DNA of 64,000 nucleotides from Variovorax paradoxus (lineage in GTDB: Bacteria > Pseudomonadota > Gammaproteobacteria > Burkholderiales > Burkholderiaceae_C). A model generated the notes under the pieces. It was given only the letters and a program-made list of their open reading frames with translations. It made no database searches and was not told where the DNA came from. The stretch spans positions 4,760,001 through 4,824,000 of the forward strand of contig NZ_LR743507.1 of assembly GCF_902712855.1 (NCBI RefSeq). The letters are read 5' to 3'. A program made the position numbers and the translations under genes. Positions within the stretch are counted from its first letter, which is position 1. Each line of letters opens with the position of its first letter. Of the stretch, positions 17,755-26,578 are shown piece by piece.

Positions 17755-19162
17755 GGCGGTCGCGGGGGAGCTGCACGCGCCCCGCGCCGGGGTGGCCAGC
17801 CTGGACAACGCCATCGGCCACCAGAACATGCAGCAGCTGATCCAGCTGCGCTGGTTCGCGGTGGTCGGGCAGGTGGTCACCATCCTCGTGGTGCACTACG
17901 GCCTCGCGATCCGGCTGCCGCTGGACCACATGCTGCAGGTGCTGGCCTGCCTGGCGATGTTCAACATGGTGAGCCTGCTGCGCTCGCGCAGCCACCGGCG
18001 CGTGACCAACGGCGAACTGTTCCTCGCGCTGCTGGTCGACGTGGCCACGCTCACCGCCCAGCTCTACCTGAGCGGCGGCGCGACCAACCCCTTCGTGTTC
18101 CTCTTCCTGCTGCAGGTGACGCTGGGCGCGGTGCTTCTGAAGGCCTGGTCGACCTGGACCATGGTGGTGATCACCAGCATCTGCTTCGCCGGGCTGGCGC
18201 TGTTCTCGCGGCCGCTCGAACTGCCGCTGGACCACCATCGCGGCCTGTCGAGCCCCTACGTGCAGGGCATGCTGGTGTGCTTCGCGCTGAACGCGGCGCT
18301 GCTGGTGATCTTCATCACCCGCATCAGCCGCAACCTGCGCGCGCGCGACGCGCGGCTGGCCGACCTGCGCCAGCGGGCCTCCGAGGAAGAGCACATCGTG
18401 CGAATGGGCCTGCTGGCCTCGGGCGCAGCCCACGAACTGGGCACGCCGCTGGCCACGCTGGCGGTGATCCTGGGCGACTGGCGCCGCCTGCCGCACTTCA
18501 ACTCCGACCCCGAGCTGCTGACCGAGGTGGCCGAGATGGAACTGCAGATCCAGCGATGCAAGAGCATCGTGAGCGGCATCCTGCTGTCGGCCGGCGAGGC
18601 GCGCGGCGAGTCGTCCGAGGAAACCACCGTCAGCACCTTCCTCGACGACCTGATCGAGGAGTGGCGCACCACGCGCCCGGTGGAAGACTTCGAGTACGAC
18701 AACCGCTTTGGCCGGGACCTGCCCATGGTCTCCGACTCGGCCCTCAAGCAGATGATCTGCAACGTGCTCGACAATGCACTCGAGGCGTCGCCGCACTGGC
18801 TGCGCCTGGAAGCGGCGCACGACGCCGGCGCACTGACGATCACCGTCACCGACGCGGGCCCCGGCTTCCTGCCGGGCATCCTGAAGGAGTTCGGCAAACC
18901 CTACCAGTCGAGCAAGGGCCGCCCGGGCGGCGGCCTGGGCCTGTTCCTTGTCGTGAACGTGGCGCGCACCGTGGGTGGCCGCGTGGCGGCCGGCAACCGG
19001 CCGGAGGGCGGGGCCATCGTGAAGATCACGCTGCCCCTCGCGGCGATCGTGCTGGAAGAGGACGAGGAAGTGGAAGACGACGAAGCGGACGAAGACGTCA
19101 AGGTTCTCGAGAACGCGAACAGGACCATCGAAACGGAAGGCCATGACGGACACCGGAGCTGA
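17705..19162 (+). CDS. regB: Redox-sensing histidine kinase, RegB/PrrB type
   Basis: 485-residue membrane sensor kinase. About six membrane segments (residues 45-207) contain GGATNPF (124-130), the quinone-linked motif of RegB. The phospho-acceptor H-box is ASGAAHELGTPLATL with His243. A cysteine at 285 (IQRCKSI) may correspond to the redox-active Cys of RegB proteins. The ATPase domain has NVLDNALEASP (N-box), DAGPGFLP (G1) and GGGLGLFLVVN (G2). An acidic tail is rich in Glu/Asp. Starts at 17714 or 17741 are also possible. It overlaps SURF1 upstream and regA downstream, so it is part of the cyo operon. Confidence 0.88.
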   Translation: MRRMPTLAAPKMPAATEAVAGELHAPRAGVASLDNAIGHQNMQQLIQLRWFAVVGQVVTILVVHYGLAIRLPLDHMLQVLACLAMFNMVSLLRSRSHRRVTNGELFLALLVDVATLTAQLYLSGGATNPFVFLFLLQVTLGAVLLKAWSTWTMVVITSICFAGLALFSRPLELPLDHHRGLSSPYVQGMLVCFALNAALLVIFITRISRNLRARDARLADLRQRASEEEHIVRMGLLASGAAHELGTPLATLAVILGDWRRLPHFNSDPELLTEVAEMELQIQRCKSIVSGILLSAGEARGESSEETTVSTFLDDLIEEWRTTRPVEDFEYDNRFGRDLPMVSDSALKQMICNVLDNALEASPHWLRLEAAHDAGALTITVTDAGPGFLPGILKEFGKPYQSSKGRPGGGLGLFLVVNVARTVGGRVAAGNRPEGGAIVKITLPLAAIVLEEDEEVEDDEADEDVKVLENANRTIETEGHDGHRS

Positions 19163-19688
19163 GCGCCAGTTGCTGATCGTCGAGGACGACGACGCCTTCG
19201 CGCGCGCGCTGGGCCGCTCGTTCGAGCGTCGCGGCTACGCGGTGGCGCAGGCCGCCAACCTCGCCGAGGTCGAGGCGTACCTGGCCGCCTCCTCGCCGGG
19301 TTTCGCCGTGGTCGACCTCAAGCTCAACGGCGAGGCCTCGGGCCTGGCGTGCGTGCAGATGCTGCATCGCCACAACCCCAAGATGCTGATCGTGGTGCTC
19401 ACCGGCTTCGCCAGCATCGCGACGGCGGTGGAAGCCATCAAGCTCGGCGCCTGCCACTACCTGGCCAAGCCGTCGAACACCGACGACATCGAGGCCGCCT
19501 TCGGCCGTGCAACCGGCACCACCGAGGTCGAGCTCACCAACCGCTCCACCTCGATCAAGACGCTCGAATGGGAGCGCATCCACGAGACACTGGCCGAGAC
19601 CGGCTTCAACATCTCGGAGACCGCGCGCAGGCTCGGCATGCACCGGCGCACGCTGGCCCGCAAGCTGGGCAAGCAGCAGGTCAAGTAG
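19143..19688 (+). CDS. regA: Redox response regulator, RegA/PrrA type
   Basis: 181-residue two-domain regulator. Receiver domain with the acidic pocket VEDDD, phospho-acceptor Asp58 in VVDLKLNG, and Lys109 in YLAKPS. The C-terminal Fis-type helix-turn-helix reads NISETARRLGMHRRTLARKLGK (about 157-178). The length and the short, HTH-only output domain match RegA/ActR/PrrA. It overlaps regB by 20 bp. RegA proteins control oxidases, CO2 fixation and other redox genes in relation to the quinone pool, so placement after cyo fits direct feedback on oxidase expression. Confidence 0.9.
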   Translation: MTDTGAERQLLIVEDDDAFARALGRSFERRGYAVAQAANLAEVEAYLAASSPGFAVVDLKLNGEASGLACVQMLHRHNPKMLIVVLTGFASIATAVEAIKLGACHYLAKPSNTDDIEAAFGRATGTTEVELTNRSTSIKTLEWERIHETLAETGFNISETARRLGMHRRTLARKLGKQQVK

Positions 19689-19757
19689 GCCGCGGCAGCC
19701 CGGCGCAGTTCCTGCGTGAGCGTCCTTCTCCATCCACCCCGTTTGCATGAGGTACCG

Positions 19758-20444
19758 ATGACAGCCCGTACAACGACGCCCTCCTCCCAGCGCCCTTCCG
19801 TCCTCGCGGTGCGCGAGCAGACCGCGATGGAAGAGCTCTTCAATGCGCTGAGCCACGGCCTGGGCCTCGCGCTGGCGATCGCGGCGCTGCCGATCCTCGT
19901 CTACAGCGCGGCGCAGCGGGAACAGGCCGCCGGCATCGTCGGTGCCTGCCTGTTCGCCGGCACCGCCATCGTGCTGTACCTGATCTCCACGCTTTACCAC
20001 GCCCTGCCCGTCGGCCGGGCCAAGGCCTGGTTCAACCGGCTCGACCACGCGGCCATCTATCTCTTCATTGCAGGCAGCTACATGCCCTTCCTGTTCGGCG
20101 TGCTGCGCGGCCCGCTGGGCTGGACGCTGTTCGGCGCCATCTGCGCCGCCGCCGTGCTGGGCGTGGGCGCCAAGCTGTTCAACCGGCTGCAGCATCCGTT
20201 GTGGTCGACCGGCCTCTACGTGGCCATGGGCTGGATGGCGCTGATGGCCGCCGTGCCGCTCTACGAGCGCATGTCGGCCGCAGGCCTGGGCTGGCTCGTG
20301 GCCGGCGGCCTGTTCTACACGGCCGGCGCTGTGGTGTTCCTGTTCGACAACAAGGTGCGCTACGCCCACTCGGTGTGGCACCTGTTCGTGCTGGCGGGCA
20401 GCACGTGCCACTTCTTCGCGGTGCTCTGGCATTCGCATGGGTGA
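19758..20444 (+). CDS. Haemolysin III / YqfA-family (PAQR-like) membrane protein
   Basis: 228-residue seven-helix inner-membrane protein of the HlyIII/PAQR superfamily. Conserved points: EELFNALSHGLG at the first helix, the Ser/His pair in LYLISTLYHAL, RLDHAAIYLFIAGSYMPF with its Asp-His, and the final SVWHLFVLAGSTCHFFAVLW supplying the probable metal-binding His residues. The ATG at 19758 has GAGGT upstream. Family members have been called haemolysins, but hydrolase or membrane-homeostasis roles are more likely. It is separated from regA by 69 bp and may be transcribed with it. Confidence 0.87.
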   Translation: MTARTTTPSSQRPSVLAVREQTAMEELFNALSHGLGLALAIAALPILVYSAAQREQAAGIVGACLFAGTAIVLYLISTLYHALPVGRAKAWFNRLDHAAIYLFIAGSYMPFLFGVLRGPLGWTLFGAICAAAVLGVGAKLFNRLQHPLWSTGLYVAMGWMALMAAVPLYERMSAAGLGWLVAGGLFYTAGAVVFLFDNKVRYAHSVWHLFVLAGSTCHFFAVLWHSHG

Positions 20445-20448
20445 CGCC

Positions 20449-20702
20449 GCCAGGCTTCGCGCACTTCGTGTCGCTGCTCCTTCCCCCTCGCCGGGGGCGA
20501 CACCTGCGGCCCGGCGGACATAGGCACTCCCCCAGGCTTCGCGCACTTCGTGGCGCTGCTCCTTCCCCCTCGCCGGGGGCGACACCTGCGGCCCGGCGGA
20601 CATAGGCACTCCCCCAGGCTTCGCGCACTTCGTGTCGCTGCTCCTTCCCCCTCGCCGGGGGCGACACCTGCGGCCCGGCGAAGCCGGTTCCGCGGTGTCT
20701 CA
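20449..20702. repeat. Repeat family A, tandem array of three copies
   Basis: Three head-to-tail copies with an exact 82-bp step: the segment CAGGCTTCGCGCACTTCGTG begins at 20451 and recurs, with CAGGCT at 20533 and 20615. Copies one and two end with GGCCCGGCGGACATAGGCAC, and only the last carries the full tail AAGCCGGTTCCGCGGTGTCT. The near-identity of copies (one T/G change in the second) points to recent duplication. The array fills the gap between the HlyIII gene and slyX. Confidence 0.85.
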
Positions 20703-20718
20703 CGAACAGTGGCCCCGC

Positions 20719-20946
20719 TCAGTAGTGCGGGGGGAGTTCGTCGCGCGGACTGGAGGCGGAGCCGTGCTGCATCGCGTTCTGGCTCTGTTCCTTGAGCTGC
20801 GTGACGTGCAGGATGAGCCTGTCGATCTGCTGTTGCTGGCGGTAGATCGTCATGTTCAGCTGGTCGAGCAGGTCTTCGGCGTAGCTCGACTTGATCTCGA
20901 GTTCGGTCACGCGGTCGGCCAGGGCGTCGTCGGGTCGGTTTTCCAT
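20719..20946 (-). CDS. slyX: SlyX-family small coiled-coil protein
   Basis: 75-residue cytoplasmic protein. The coiled-coil pattern ADRVTELEIKSSYAEDLLDQLNMTIYRQQQQIDRL and the closing ELPPHY are the two hallmarks of SlyX. Function in E. coli is not established. It stands alone here, convergent with the HlyIII gene. Confidence 0.9.
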   Translation of the reverse strand: MENRPDDALADRVTELEIKSSYAEDLLDQLNMTIYRQQQQIDRLILHVTQLKEQSQNAMQHGSASSPRDELPPHY

Positions 20947-20993
20947 GGCGCTATTGGACAGGAAGACTGGCCCGCTTTTCGTGACGGCCGCGC

Positions 20994-21890
20994 TCAGCGC
21001 CGCACGGCCGCTTCGAGCAGGTCGCCCATGCCGATTCGCTTCGCGAATTCGATGCGCACACGCTCCGACACCTCGAACACCTCCGCCGCACCGTCGCCGA
21101 CGAAGTCGATCAGGGAGCGCATCGGCCGCGCGCCGGCCGGCAGGCCCGCGATGCGCACGATCTCGTCGGCCACGGCCTGCGGATCGGCGTTGTCGGGCGT
21201 GAGCGCCGACAGGCGCGCGCCGATCTGGTCCATCACGCCGTCATAGCGGGCATAGGCGGCGGCGGTGGCCGCATCGGCCGGCTTGCCGGCGCTCGGGAAA
21301 TGGTCGGTGCCCCTGGTGAAGGCGCCGGGCACGACGATCGAGGTCTCTATGCCGAAGCGCGCGATCTCGTAGGCCAGCGTGACGGCCAGCGAATCCATCG
21401 CCGCCTTGGCCGCGCCGTACGGGCCCATGAACGGCGGAAAGCCGCCCCTGGTGGTGGTGCTGCTGATCCACAGCATCAGCCCCGACTCCTGGCGGCGCAG
21501 ATGCGGCAGCACCGCGCGGTTCACGCGCTGCGCACCGATAACGTTGGTGTCGAACACCTTCACGATCTCTTCCGGCGTGAAGGCCTCGGTGGGTCCGACC
21601 ACGAGGTGGCCGGCGTTCTGCATGACCACGTCGATGTGGCCCTGCTCGCGCACGATGGTCGCGGCGGCTGCGTCGGCCGACGCCTGAGAGAGCACGTCGA
21701 GCTCGAGCGGGTGCAGCGCGATGCTCTTCGCGGCGGCGAGGGTGCGCAACTCGGCGGCACGGCCCGCGTTGCGCCCGGCGATGTCGCGCATCGACGCGTA
21801 GACGATGTGGCCCGCTTCCGCCAGCGATTGCGCGCTGAGCTTGCCGATGCCGGTGCCCGCACCGGTGACGAGGATGATCTGCCTGGACAT
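20994..21890 (-). CDS. SDR-family oxidoreductase
   Basis: 298-residue classical short-chain dehydrogenase. Cofactor motif VTGAGTGIGKLSAQ, QNAGH in place of the common NNAG, active-site Ser in WISSTTTRGG and YGAAKAAMD with Tyr and Lys. It has an extra C-terminal stretch of about 40 residues. GGAGAA lies before the ATG at 21890. It follows a second SDR on the same strand at a 38-bp distance, and both face a divergent LysR gene, suggesting a small regulated operon. The substrate is unknown. Confidence 0.87.
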   Translation of the reverse strand: MSRQIILVTGAGTGIGKLSAQSLAEAGHIVYASMRDIAGRNAGRAAELRTLAAAKSIALHPLELDVLSQASADAAAATIVREQGHIDVVMQNAGHLVVGPTEAFTPEEIVKVFDTNVIGAQRVNRAVLPHLRRQESGLMLWISSTTTRGGFPPFMGPYGAAKAAMDSLAVTLAYEIARFGIETSIVVPGAFTRGTDHFPSAGKPADAATAAAYARYDGVMDQIGARLSALTPDNADPQAVADEIVRIAGLPAGARPMRSLIDFVGDGAAEVFEVSERVRIEFAKRIGMGDLLEAAVRR

Positions 21891-21928
21891 GGTGTTTTCT
21901 CCGTAGGAAGCCGGTGCGGATGACGCGC

Positions 21929-22672
21929 TCAGGCGATGCCGCCGTTGGCGCGCAGGACCTGGCCGTTGACCCAGCCCGAATCGGGACTGGCGAGGAAGGA
22001 GACCACCGAGGCGATGTCCTCGGGCTGGCCCAGGCGCTGCAGCGGCGGCATCTTCGCGAAGGTCTGGACCTGCTCCTCGGTCTTGCCATCGAGGAACAGC
22101 GACGTGGCGATCGGACCCGGCGCCACGGCATTCACCGTGATGTTGCGGCCGCGCAGTTCCTTGGCGAACACATGCGTGAATGCCTCGACGGCCGCCTTGG
22201 TTGCGTTGTAGATCGCGTAGCCCGGCATGTTCAGCGCCAGCGTGGTGCTCGAGAAGTTGACGATGCGCCCGCCTTCGTTCAGCCGCCTGGCGGCTTCGCG
22301 CAGCGTGTTGAAGGTGCCGCGCACGTTGATGTCGAAGGTCTGGTCGTAGAGCGCGTCGGTGTGCTCGGCCAGCGGCACCGTCTTGAGCACGCCGGCGTTG
22401 TTGACCAGCACGTCGACCTTGCCGAGCTGCGCCTCGACCGCGTCGAACATGGCGCGCACTTCGCCGGCCTTCGACACGTCGGCCTTCACGGCCAAGGCCC
22501 TGGCGCCGCCGGCCTTCAGCTCGGCGACGAGCGCATCGGCCTGCGCCGGGCTCGCAGCGTAGTTGACTGCGACGGCGAAGCCGTCCTTGGCAAGGCGCTG
22601 CGCGACGGCGGCGCCGATGCCGCGAGAGGCGCCGGTAACGATGGCGACCTGGGAGTTCGAGGGCTTGTTCAT
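21929..22672 (-). CDS. SDR-family oxidoreductase (3-oxoacyl-ACP reductase-like)
   Basis: 247-residue classical SDR. Motifs in order: VTGASRGIGAAVAQ (cofactor), VLVNNAGVLK, INVRGTFNTLREA, active-site Ser in NFSSTTLALNMPGYAIYNATKAA with Tyr and Lys, and the C-terminal GWVNGQVLRANGG. This is the usual architecture of FabG-like and glucose-1-dehydrogenase-like enzymes. It is first in a two-gene unit with the SDR at 20994. A divergent LysR at 22803 is a likely regulator. Confidence 0.88.
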   Translation of the reverse strand: MNKPSNSQVAIVTGASRGIGAAVAQRLAKDGFAVAVNYAASPAQADALVAELKAGGARALAVKADVSKAGEVRAMFDAVEAQLGKVDVLVNNAGVLKTVPLAEHTDALYDQTFDINVRGTFNTLREAARRLNEGGRIVNFSSTTLALNMPGYAIYNATKAAVEAFTHVFAKELRGRNITVNAVAPGPIATSLFLDGKTEEQVQTFAKMPPLQRLGQPEDIASVVSFLASPDSGWVNGQVLRANGGIA

Positions 22673-22802
22673 GGCTGTTTCCTTTGCATTGGTGGGTTGC
22701 TGGGTTGGTGAGACGAATCATCGATCGTTCCGCTGCAAAGATAATCAACCGCACATCGCCATTACCATTCCATTTACTTCAACAATAAATCAGGCCATCG
22801 CC

Positions 22803-23696
22803 ATGGACCGCTTCCAGGAAATGCAGGCCTTCGTGCGCATCGCCGAACGCCAGAGCTTCACGCAGGCATCCGAAGACCTGCAGATTCCGCGCGCCACCGT
22901 CACCAACCTGATCAAGCGCGTCGAGCAGCGCATCGGCACCCGCCTGCTCGAGCGCACCACCCGCACCGTGCGGCTCACGCAGGACGGCGAGGCCTACTAC
23001 CGCCGCTGCGTGCGGCTACTCGCCGACGTGGAGGAAGCCGAGGGCCTGTTCCGCAACGAGGCGCCGAAGGGCTTGCTGCGCGTGAACCTTCAAGGCACGC
23101 TGGCGCGCAATTTCGTGGTGCCGGCGCTGCCCGCGTTCCTCGCCCGGTATCCCGACCTCGAACTGCACATCGGCGAGGACGACCGGCTGGTCGACCTGGT
23201 GCGCGAAGGCGTCGACTGCGTGCTGCGCGCCGGCAACCTGCAGGACTCCTCGATGGTCGCGCGGCGCGTGGCGCTGCTGCCGCAGGTGACGGTCGCGAGC
23301 CCGGCCTACCTCGCGGCGCACGGCGAGCCCGCGAGCATGGAGGCGCTCGCTGCACACCGCGCCGTCAACTACTTCTCGAGCGCCACCGGCAAGGCGGTCC
23401 CGCTCGAGTTCACGGTCGAAGGCCGCGTCACGACGGTGCAGCTCGGGGGCATCGTGTCGGTCACCGGCGCCGATCTCTACACCGGCTCGGCGGTCGCCGG
23501 GCTGGGCCTCGTGCAGGTGCCGCGCTATCGCGTGGCCAGCGAACTGGCCGACGGCCGTCTGCAGGTGGTGCTGGCCGCGTTCGCACCGCCGCCGATGCCG
23601 GTGTCGGTGCTCTATTCGCAGAACCGGCAGCTGTCCTCGCGCGTGCGCGTCTTCACCCAGTGGCTGCGCGACATCTTCGAGGCGGCCGGGGTCTGA
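22803..23696 (+). CDS. LysR-family transcriptional regulator
   Basis: 297-residue LTTR of the AaeR/DmlR-like group. N-terminal winged helix (residues 5-62: MQAFVRIAERQSFTQASEDLQIPRATV) and a C-terminal effector-binding domain with DLELHIGEDDRLVDLVREGVDCVLRAG. The divergent arrangement with the two SDR genes, across 130 bp of AT-richer DNA, is the classic layout for a LysR protein controlling its neighbours. Effector unknown. Confidence 0.9.
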   Translation: MDRFQEMQAFVRIAERQSFTQASEDLQIPRATVTNLIKRVEQRIGTRLLERTTRTVRLTQDGEAYYRRCVRLLADVEEAEGLFRNEAPKGLLRVNLQGTLARNFVVPALPAFLARYPDLELHIGEDDRLVDLVREGVDCVLRAGNLQDSSMVARRVALLPQVTVASPAYLAAHGEPASMEALAAHRAVNYFSSATGKAVPLEFTVEGRVTTVQLGGIVSVTGADLYTGSAVAGLGLVQVPRYRVASELADGRLQVVLAAFAPPPMPVSVLYSQNRQLSSRVRVFTQWLRDIFEAAGV

Positions 23697-23720
23697 GGCG
23701 TCGACAACGCCCCGGCCCGC

Positions 23721-25235
23721 TCAGCAGGCGGTCGATTCCAGCCCCACGCCGCCGTCCTCGGCGTGCGCTCGCATCCCGCCCCGCAGAAACACGAACACCA
23801 CCACCGCAGTCAACACCGTCACAGCCGCCAGCACGCACAGCAGCGTGCCGAACGCCGCGCCGTAGGCTTGCAGCAGCGCCGCGCGGTCCATGCCGGGCAG
23901 CAGGGCCAGCGCCTGCGACAGGTCGCCGGTGGTCAGGCGCTGTGCCGCCTGTGCTGCGAAAGCGGCATGGCCGAGTTGCGCGGCCACCAGCGCAGTCAGC
24001 CCGGCGCCCACGAGCGCCAGCGCGATGCCCTCGCCCGCGACACGCACCGTGTTGAAGATGCCCGACGCCATGCCCGCGCGTTCGCGCGGCACCACGCTCA
24101 CTGCAAGCCCGTCCATGAGGCCCCAGGGCAGGCCGATGCCCGCGCCGACCAGAAGCAGCGCACCCGCCAGTTCATGCAGGGACGCGCCCGGCGCACAGCG
24201 GCCGAGCCAGAACAGGCCTGCGGCGCACACCAGCAAGCCCGTCGCGGAAATCGCGCCCGCCGAGAACCTGTGGGCCAGCCAGGCAGCGAGCGTCGGCACC
24301 ACGAGGATGGGCCCGGACAGCGCGAACATGAAGCTGCCCGCCTCGAGCGCGCTGCGCCCTTCCAGCCCGATGAAGCGGATCGGCAGCAGCACCAGCAGCA
24401 CGACGAAGCCGTAGGCCGGCGCGGCGGCCAGCAACTGCACGCCGACGAAGCGCGGAAAGCGGAACAGCGACAGGTCGAGCATCGGATGCGCCACGCGCCG
24501 CTCGACGGCGACGAAGGCCGCGCCCATCAGCAGCGCCGCCGCGAGCGCGCCGGCGACCCGAGGGCTGCCCCAGCCGCTTTCCGGTGCCTGCAGCACGCCC
24601 AGTGTCAGCAGGCTCAGTGCGGCGGTGAAGGTGGCGCAGCCGGGCAGGTCGAGCCCCATCGCATGCGGATTGCGCGACTCGCGCATGCAACGCGCCGCGA
24701 TGCACAGCGCCACAAGGCTCACCGCGCCGGGGCTCAGCATCACCGCCTGCCAGCCGAAGCGCTCCGCGAGCCAGCCCGAGAGGATGGCGCCGCACGACAG
24801 CCCCACACCGAAGGAGGTGCCGATCAGGCTGAAGGCCCGCGTGCGCGCCGCCCCATCGAACACCTGCGCCAGCGCCGCGGTGCCGGCGGCAAAGGCAGCG
24901 GCCGAACCCAGCCCCTGCAGCGCGCGCACCAGGTCGAAGGCGACGATGCCGGGTGCGAGCGTCTGCAGCGAGCTGCTCAGGGCCACCACCGCCAGGCCCT
25001 GCAGGAACACGCGCTTGCGCCCGCAGGCGTCGGCGAGCGCGCCGGCCGCCATCAAGGTGGCGCCGAAGCTCAGCATGAAAGCGTTGGTCACCCAGTTGAG
25101 TTGCACTGGACTGCCGCCCAGCGCGCCGTGGATGGCGGGCAGCACCACCGCCGGACCGGTGAAGCTCAGCGGCATGCCCAGAGCGGCCAGGCAGACGGCG
25201 GCGAGCAGCCAGTTCTTGGAAGAAGTCGGGGACAT
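23721..25235 (-). CDS. MFS transporter, DHA2 (drug:H+ antiporter) type
   Basis: 504-residue, 14-segment exporter. Conserved blocks include LNWVTNAFMLSFGATLMAAGALADACGRKRVF (motif A after segment 2), DLVRALQGLGSAAAFAAGTAAL (motif B) and VVPRERAGMASGIFNTVRVAGEGIALALVG (motif C-like). It lies divergent from a LysR gene at 25347 (111 bp apart), a common layout for efflux pumps. Substrate unknown. The frame is open upstream, but MSPTSSKNW at 25235 begins just before the first membrane segment. Confidence 0.87.
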   Translation of the reverse strand: MSPTSSKNWLLAAVCLAALGMPLSFTGPAVVLPAIHGALGGSPVQLNWVTNAFMLSFGATLMAAGALADACGRKRVFLQGLAVVALSSSLQTLAPGIVAFDLVRALQGLGSAAAFAAGTAALAQVFDGAARTRAFSLIGTSFGVGLSCGAILSGWLAERFGWQAVMLSPGAVSLVALCIAARCMRESRNPHAMGLDLPGCATFTAALSLLTLGVLQAPESGWGSPRVAGALAAALLMGAAFVAVERRVAHPMLDLSLFRFPRFVGVQLLAAAPAYGFVVLLVLLPIRFIGLEGRSALEAGSFMFALSGPILVVPTLAAWLAHRFSAGAISATGLLVCAAGLFWLGRCAPGASLHELAGALLLVGAGIGLPWGLMDGLAVSVVPRERAGMASGIFNTVRVAGEGIALALVGAGLTALVAAQLGHAAFAAQAAQRLTTGDLSQALALLPGMDRAALLQAYGAAFGTLLCVLAAVTVLTAVVVFVFLRGGMRAHAEDGGVGLESTAC

Positions 25236-25346
25236 CGAAGGCCTGCGTGCAAAAAGGAAGAATCGGGAGCACGAAGATAAAAAGGATTCAATGAAAGGAG
25301 AATGGCCGCGCCAATCCGCACACTCCCAACCAAAGGTTGTCAATCC

Positions 25347-26240
25347 ATGGACAGTTTCAGCGGGCTTGAATCCTTCGTGCGCGCGGCGGACCTGCTGAGC
25401 TTCGCCAAGGCCGGCCGGTTGCTGGGCATCTCGGCATCGGCAGTGGGCAAGAACGTGGCGCGGCTCGAACAGCAGCTCGGCGTGCGTCTCTTCAACCGCA
25501 CCACGCGCCACACGCGGCTCACCCAGGAAGGCGCCCTGTTTCACGAGCGCTGCCGCCGCATCCTCGATGAGCTCGACGATGCGCGGGCCATGATGCAGGA
25601 CGCCATCGCCGCGCCGCGCGGCCGCCTGCGCGTGAGCCTGCCGACCATCGGCTACCGTTTTCTCCTGCCTGTCCTTCCAGCCTTCAAGGCCCGTTACCCC
25701 GAGATCGAGCTCGACCTCGACTTCAACGACCGGCTGGTCGACGTGATCGCCGAGGGCGTCGACGTGGCCATCCGCAGCGGCGACCTGGTCGATTCGCAAC
25801 TGGTCGCGCGACGCCTCGGCCCCTTCCGCTTCGTGCTGGTGGCCTCACCCGCCTACCTGGCGCGCCACGGCGTGCCACATGTGCCGGCCGACCTCGTGCA
25901 CCACGCCTGCCTGCGCTACAAGTTCGCGACGGGGGGCAAGATCGAGGAATGGGACCTGCCAGGCCTGCCGGAGCAATTGCCGCCCGGCCTGCTGTGCAAC
26001 AACATGGAAGCGATGCTCGGCGCAGCCATCGCCGGCCTCGGCGTGGCCTACATGCCCGATTTCCTGGCGCGCGATTCGCTGGGCCGCGGCGAACTGCAGC
26101 GCGTGCTGGCCACGCACCTGGTGCGACAGGGCCAGTTCTCTGCGCTGTGGCCGTCGAGCCGGCAGCTCTCGCCGAAGGTGCGCGCCTTCGTGGACTTCGC
26201 GGGGGAGCACATGTTCAGGGACGAAGACACGCCTGCATGA
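25347..26240 (+). CDS. LysR-family transcriptional regulator
   Basis: 297-residue LTTR, closest in layout to the 22803 regulator. Winged helix MDSFSGLESFVRAADLLSFAKAGRLLGISASAVGKNVARLEQQLG and effector domain with YPEIELDLDFNDRLVDVIAEGVDVAIRSG. It starts at 25347; a longer in-frame start at 25302 lies in the divergent promoter region. It probably controls the adjacent DHA2 exporter. Confidence 0.9.
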   Translation: MDSFSGLESFVRAADLLSFAKAGRLLGISASAVGKNVARLEQQLGVRLFNRTTRHTRLTQEGALFHERCRRILDELDDARAMMQDAIAAPRGRLRVSLPTIGYRFLLPVLPAFKARYPEIELDLDFNDRLVDVIAEGVDVAIRSGDLVDSQLVARRLGPFRFVLVASPAYLARHGVPHVPADLVHHACLRYKFATGGKIEEWDLPGLPEQLPPGLLCNNMEAMLGAAIAGLGVAYMPDFLARDSLGRGELQRVLATHLVRQGQFSALWPSSRQLSPKVRAFVDFAGEHMFRDEDTPA

Positions 26241-26262
26241 AGCGTCAATCGAACCAAATTCA

Positions 26263-26281
26263 GACCATAATAAGTTCGGTC
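26263..26281 (+). promoter_or_regulatory. Candidate promoter/operator of the toxin-antitoxin pair
   Basis: A -10-like CATAAT (26266-26271, 5 of 6) lies inside an inverted repeat GACC-N11-GGTC (26263-26281), 25 bp before the antitoxin start. Antitoxins of the Phd/YefM type usually repress their own promoter by binding such dyads. The -35 is not convincing. Confidence 0.3.
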
Positions 26282-26305
26282 GACGGAAACATGGGAGCAC
26301 ATGCA

Positions 26306-26578
26306 ATGAATTTCTCCACTCAAGTTAAACCCATCAGTTATCTCAAGAGCCATGCTGCAGATATCGTGAAGACCTTGGCGGACACTCGCGAGCCTCTGGT
26401 CATTACCCAGAACGGCGAAGCCAAACTCGTGGTGATGGACGTCCGCTCGTACGAGGAACACGAAGCCACTCTCGCTCTGCTGAAAGTCCTGGCACTCGGC
26501 AATCGCGAAATCGACCAGGGTCAGTTTCGGTCCGCGGAAGACGTGTTCGCCGAACTGGACCAAGAAGACGCGAATTGA
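26306..26578 (+). CDS. Type II antitoxin, Phd/YefM family
   Basis: 90-residue antitoxin that binds DNA with its N-terminus and neutralises the toxin with its C-terminus. Typical run: VKPISYLKSHAADIVKTLADTREPLVITQNGEAKLVVMD, followed by an acidic helical tail, SAEDVFAELDQED. The ATG at 26306 is preferred over 26291 because GGGAG (26294-26298) fits only the inner one. It overlaps the toxin start by 4 bp. Confidence 0.9.
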   Translation: MNFSTQVKPISYLKSHAADIVKTLADTREPLVITQNGEAKLVVMDVRSYEEHEATLALLKVLALGNREIDQGQFRSAEDVFAELDQEDAN

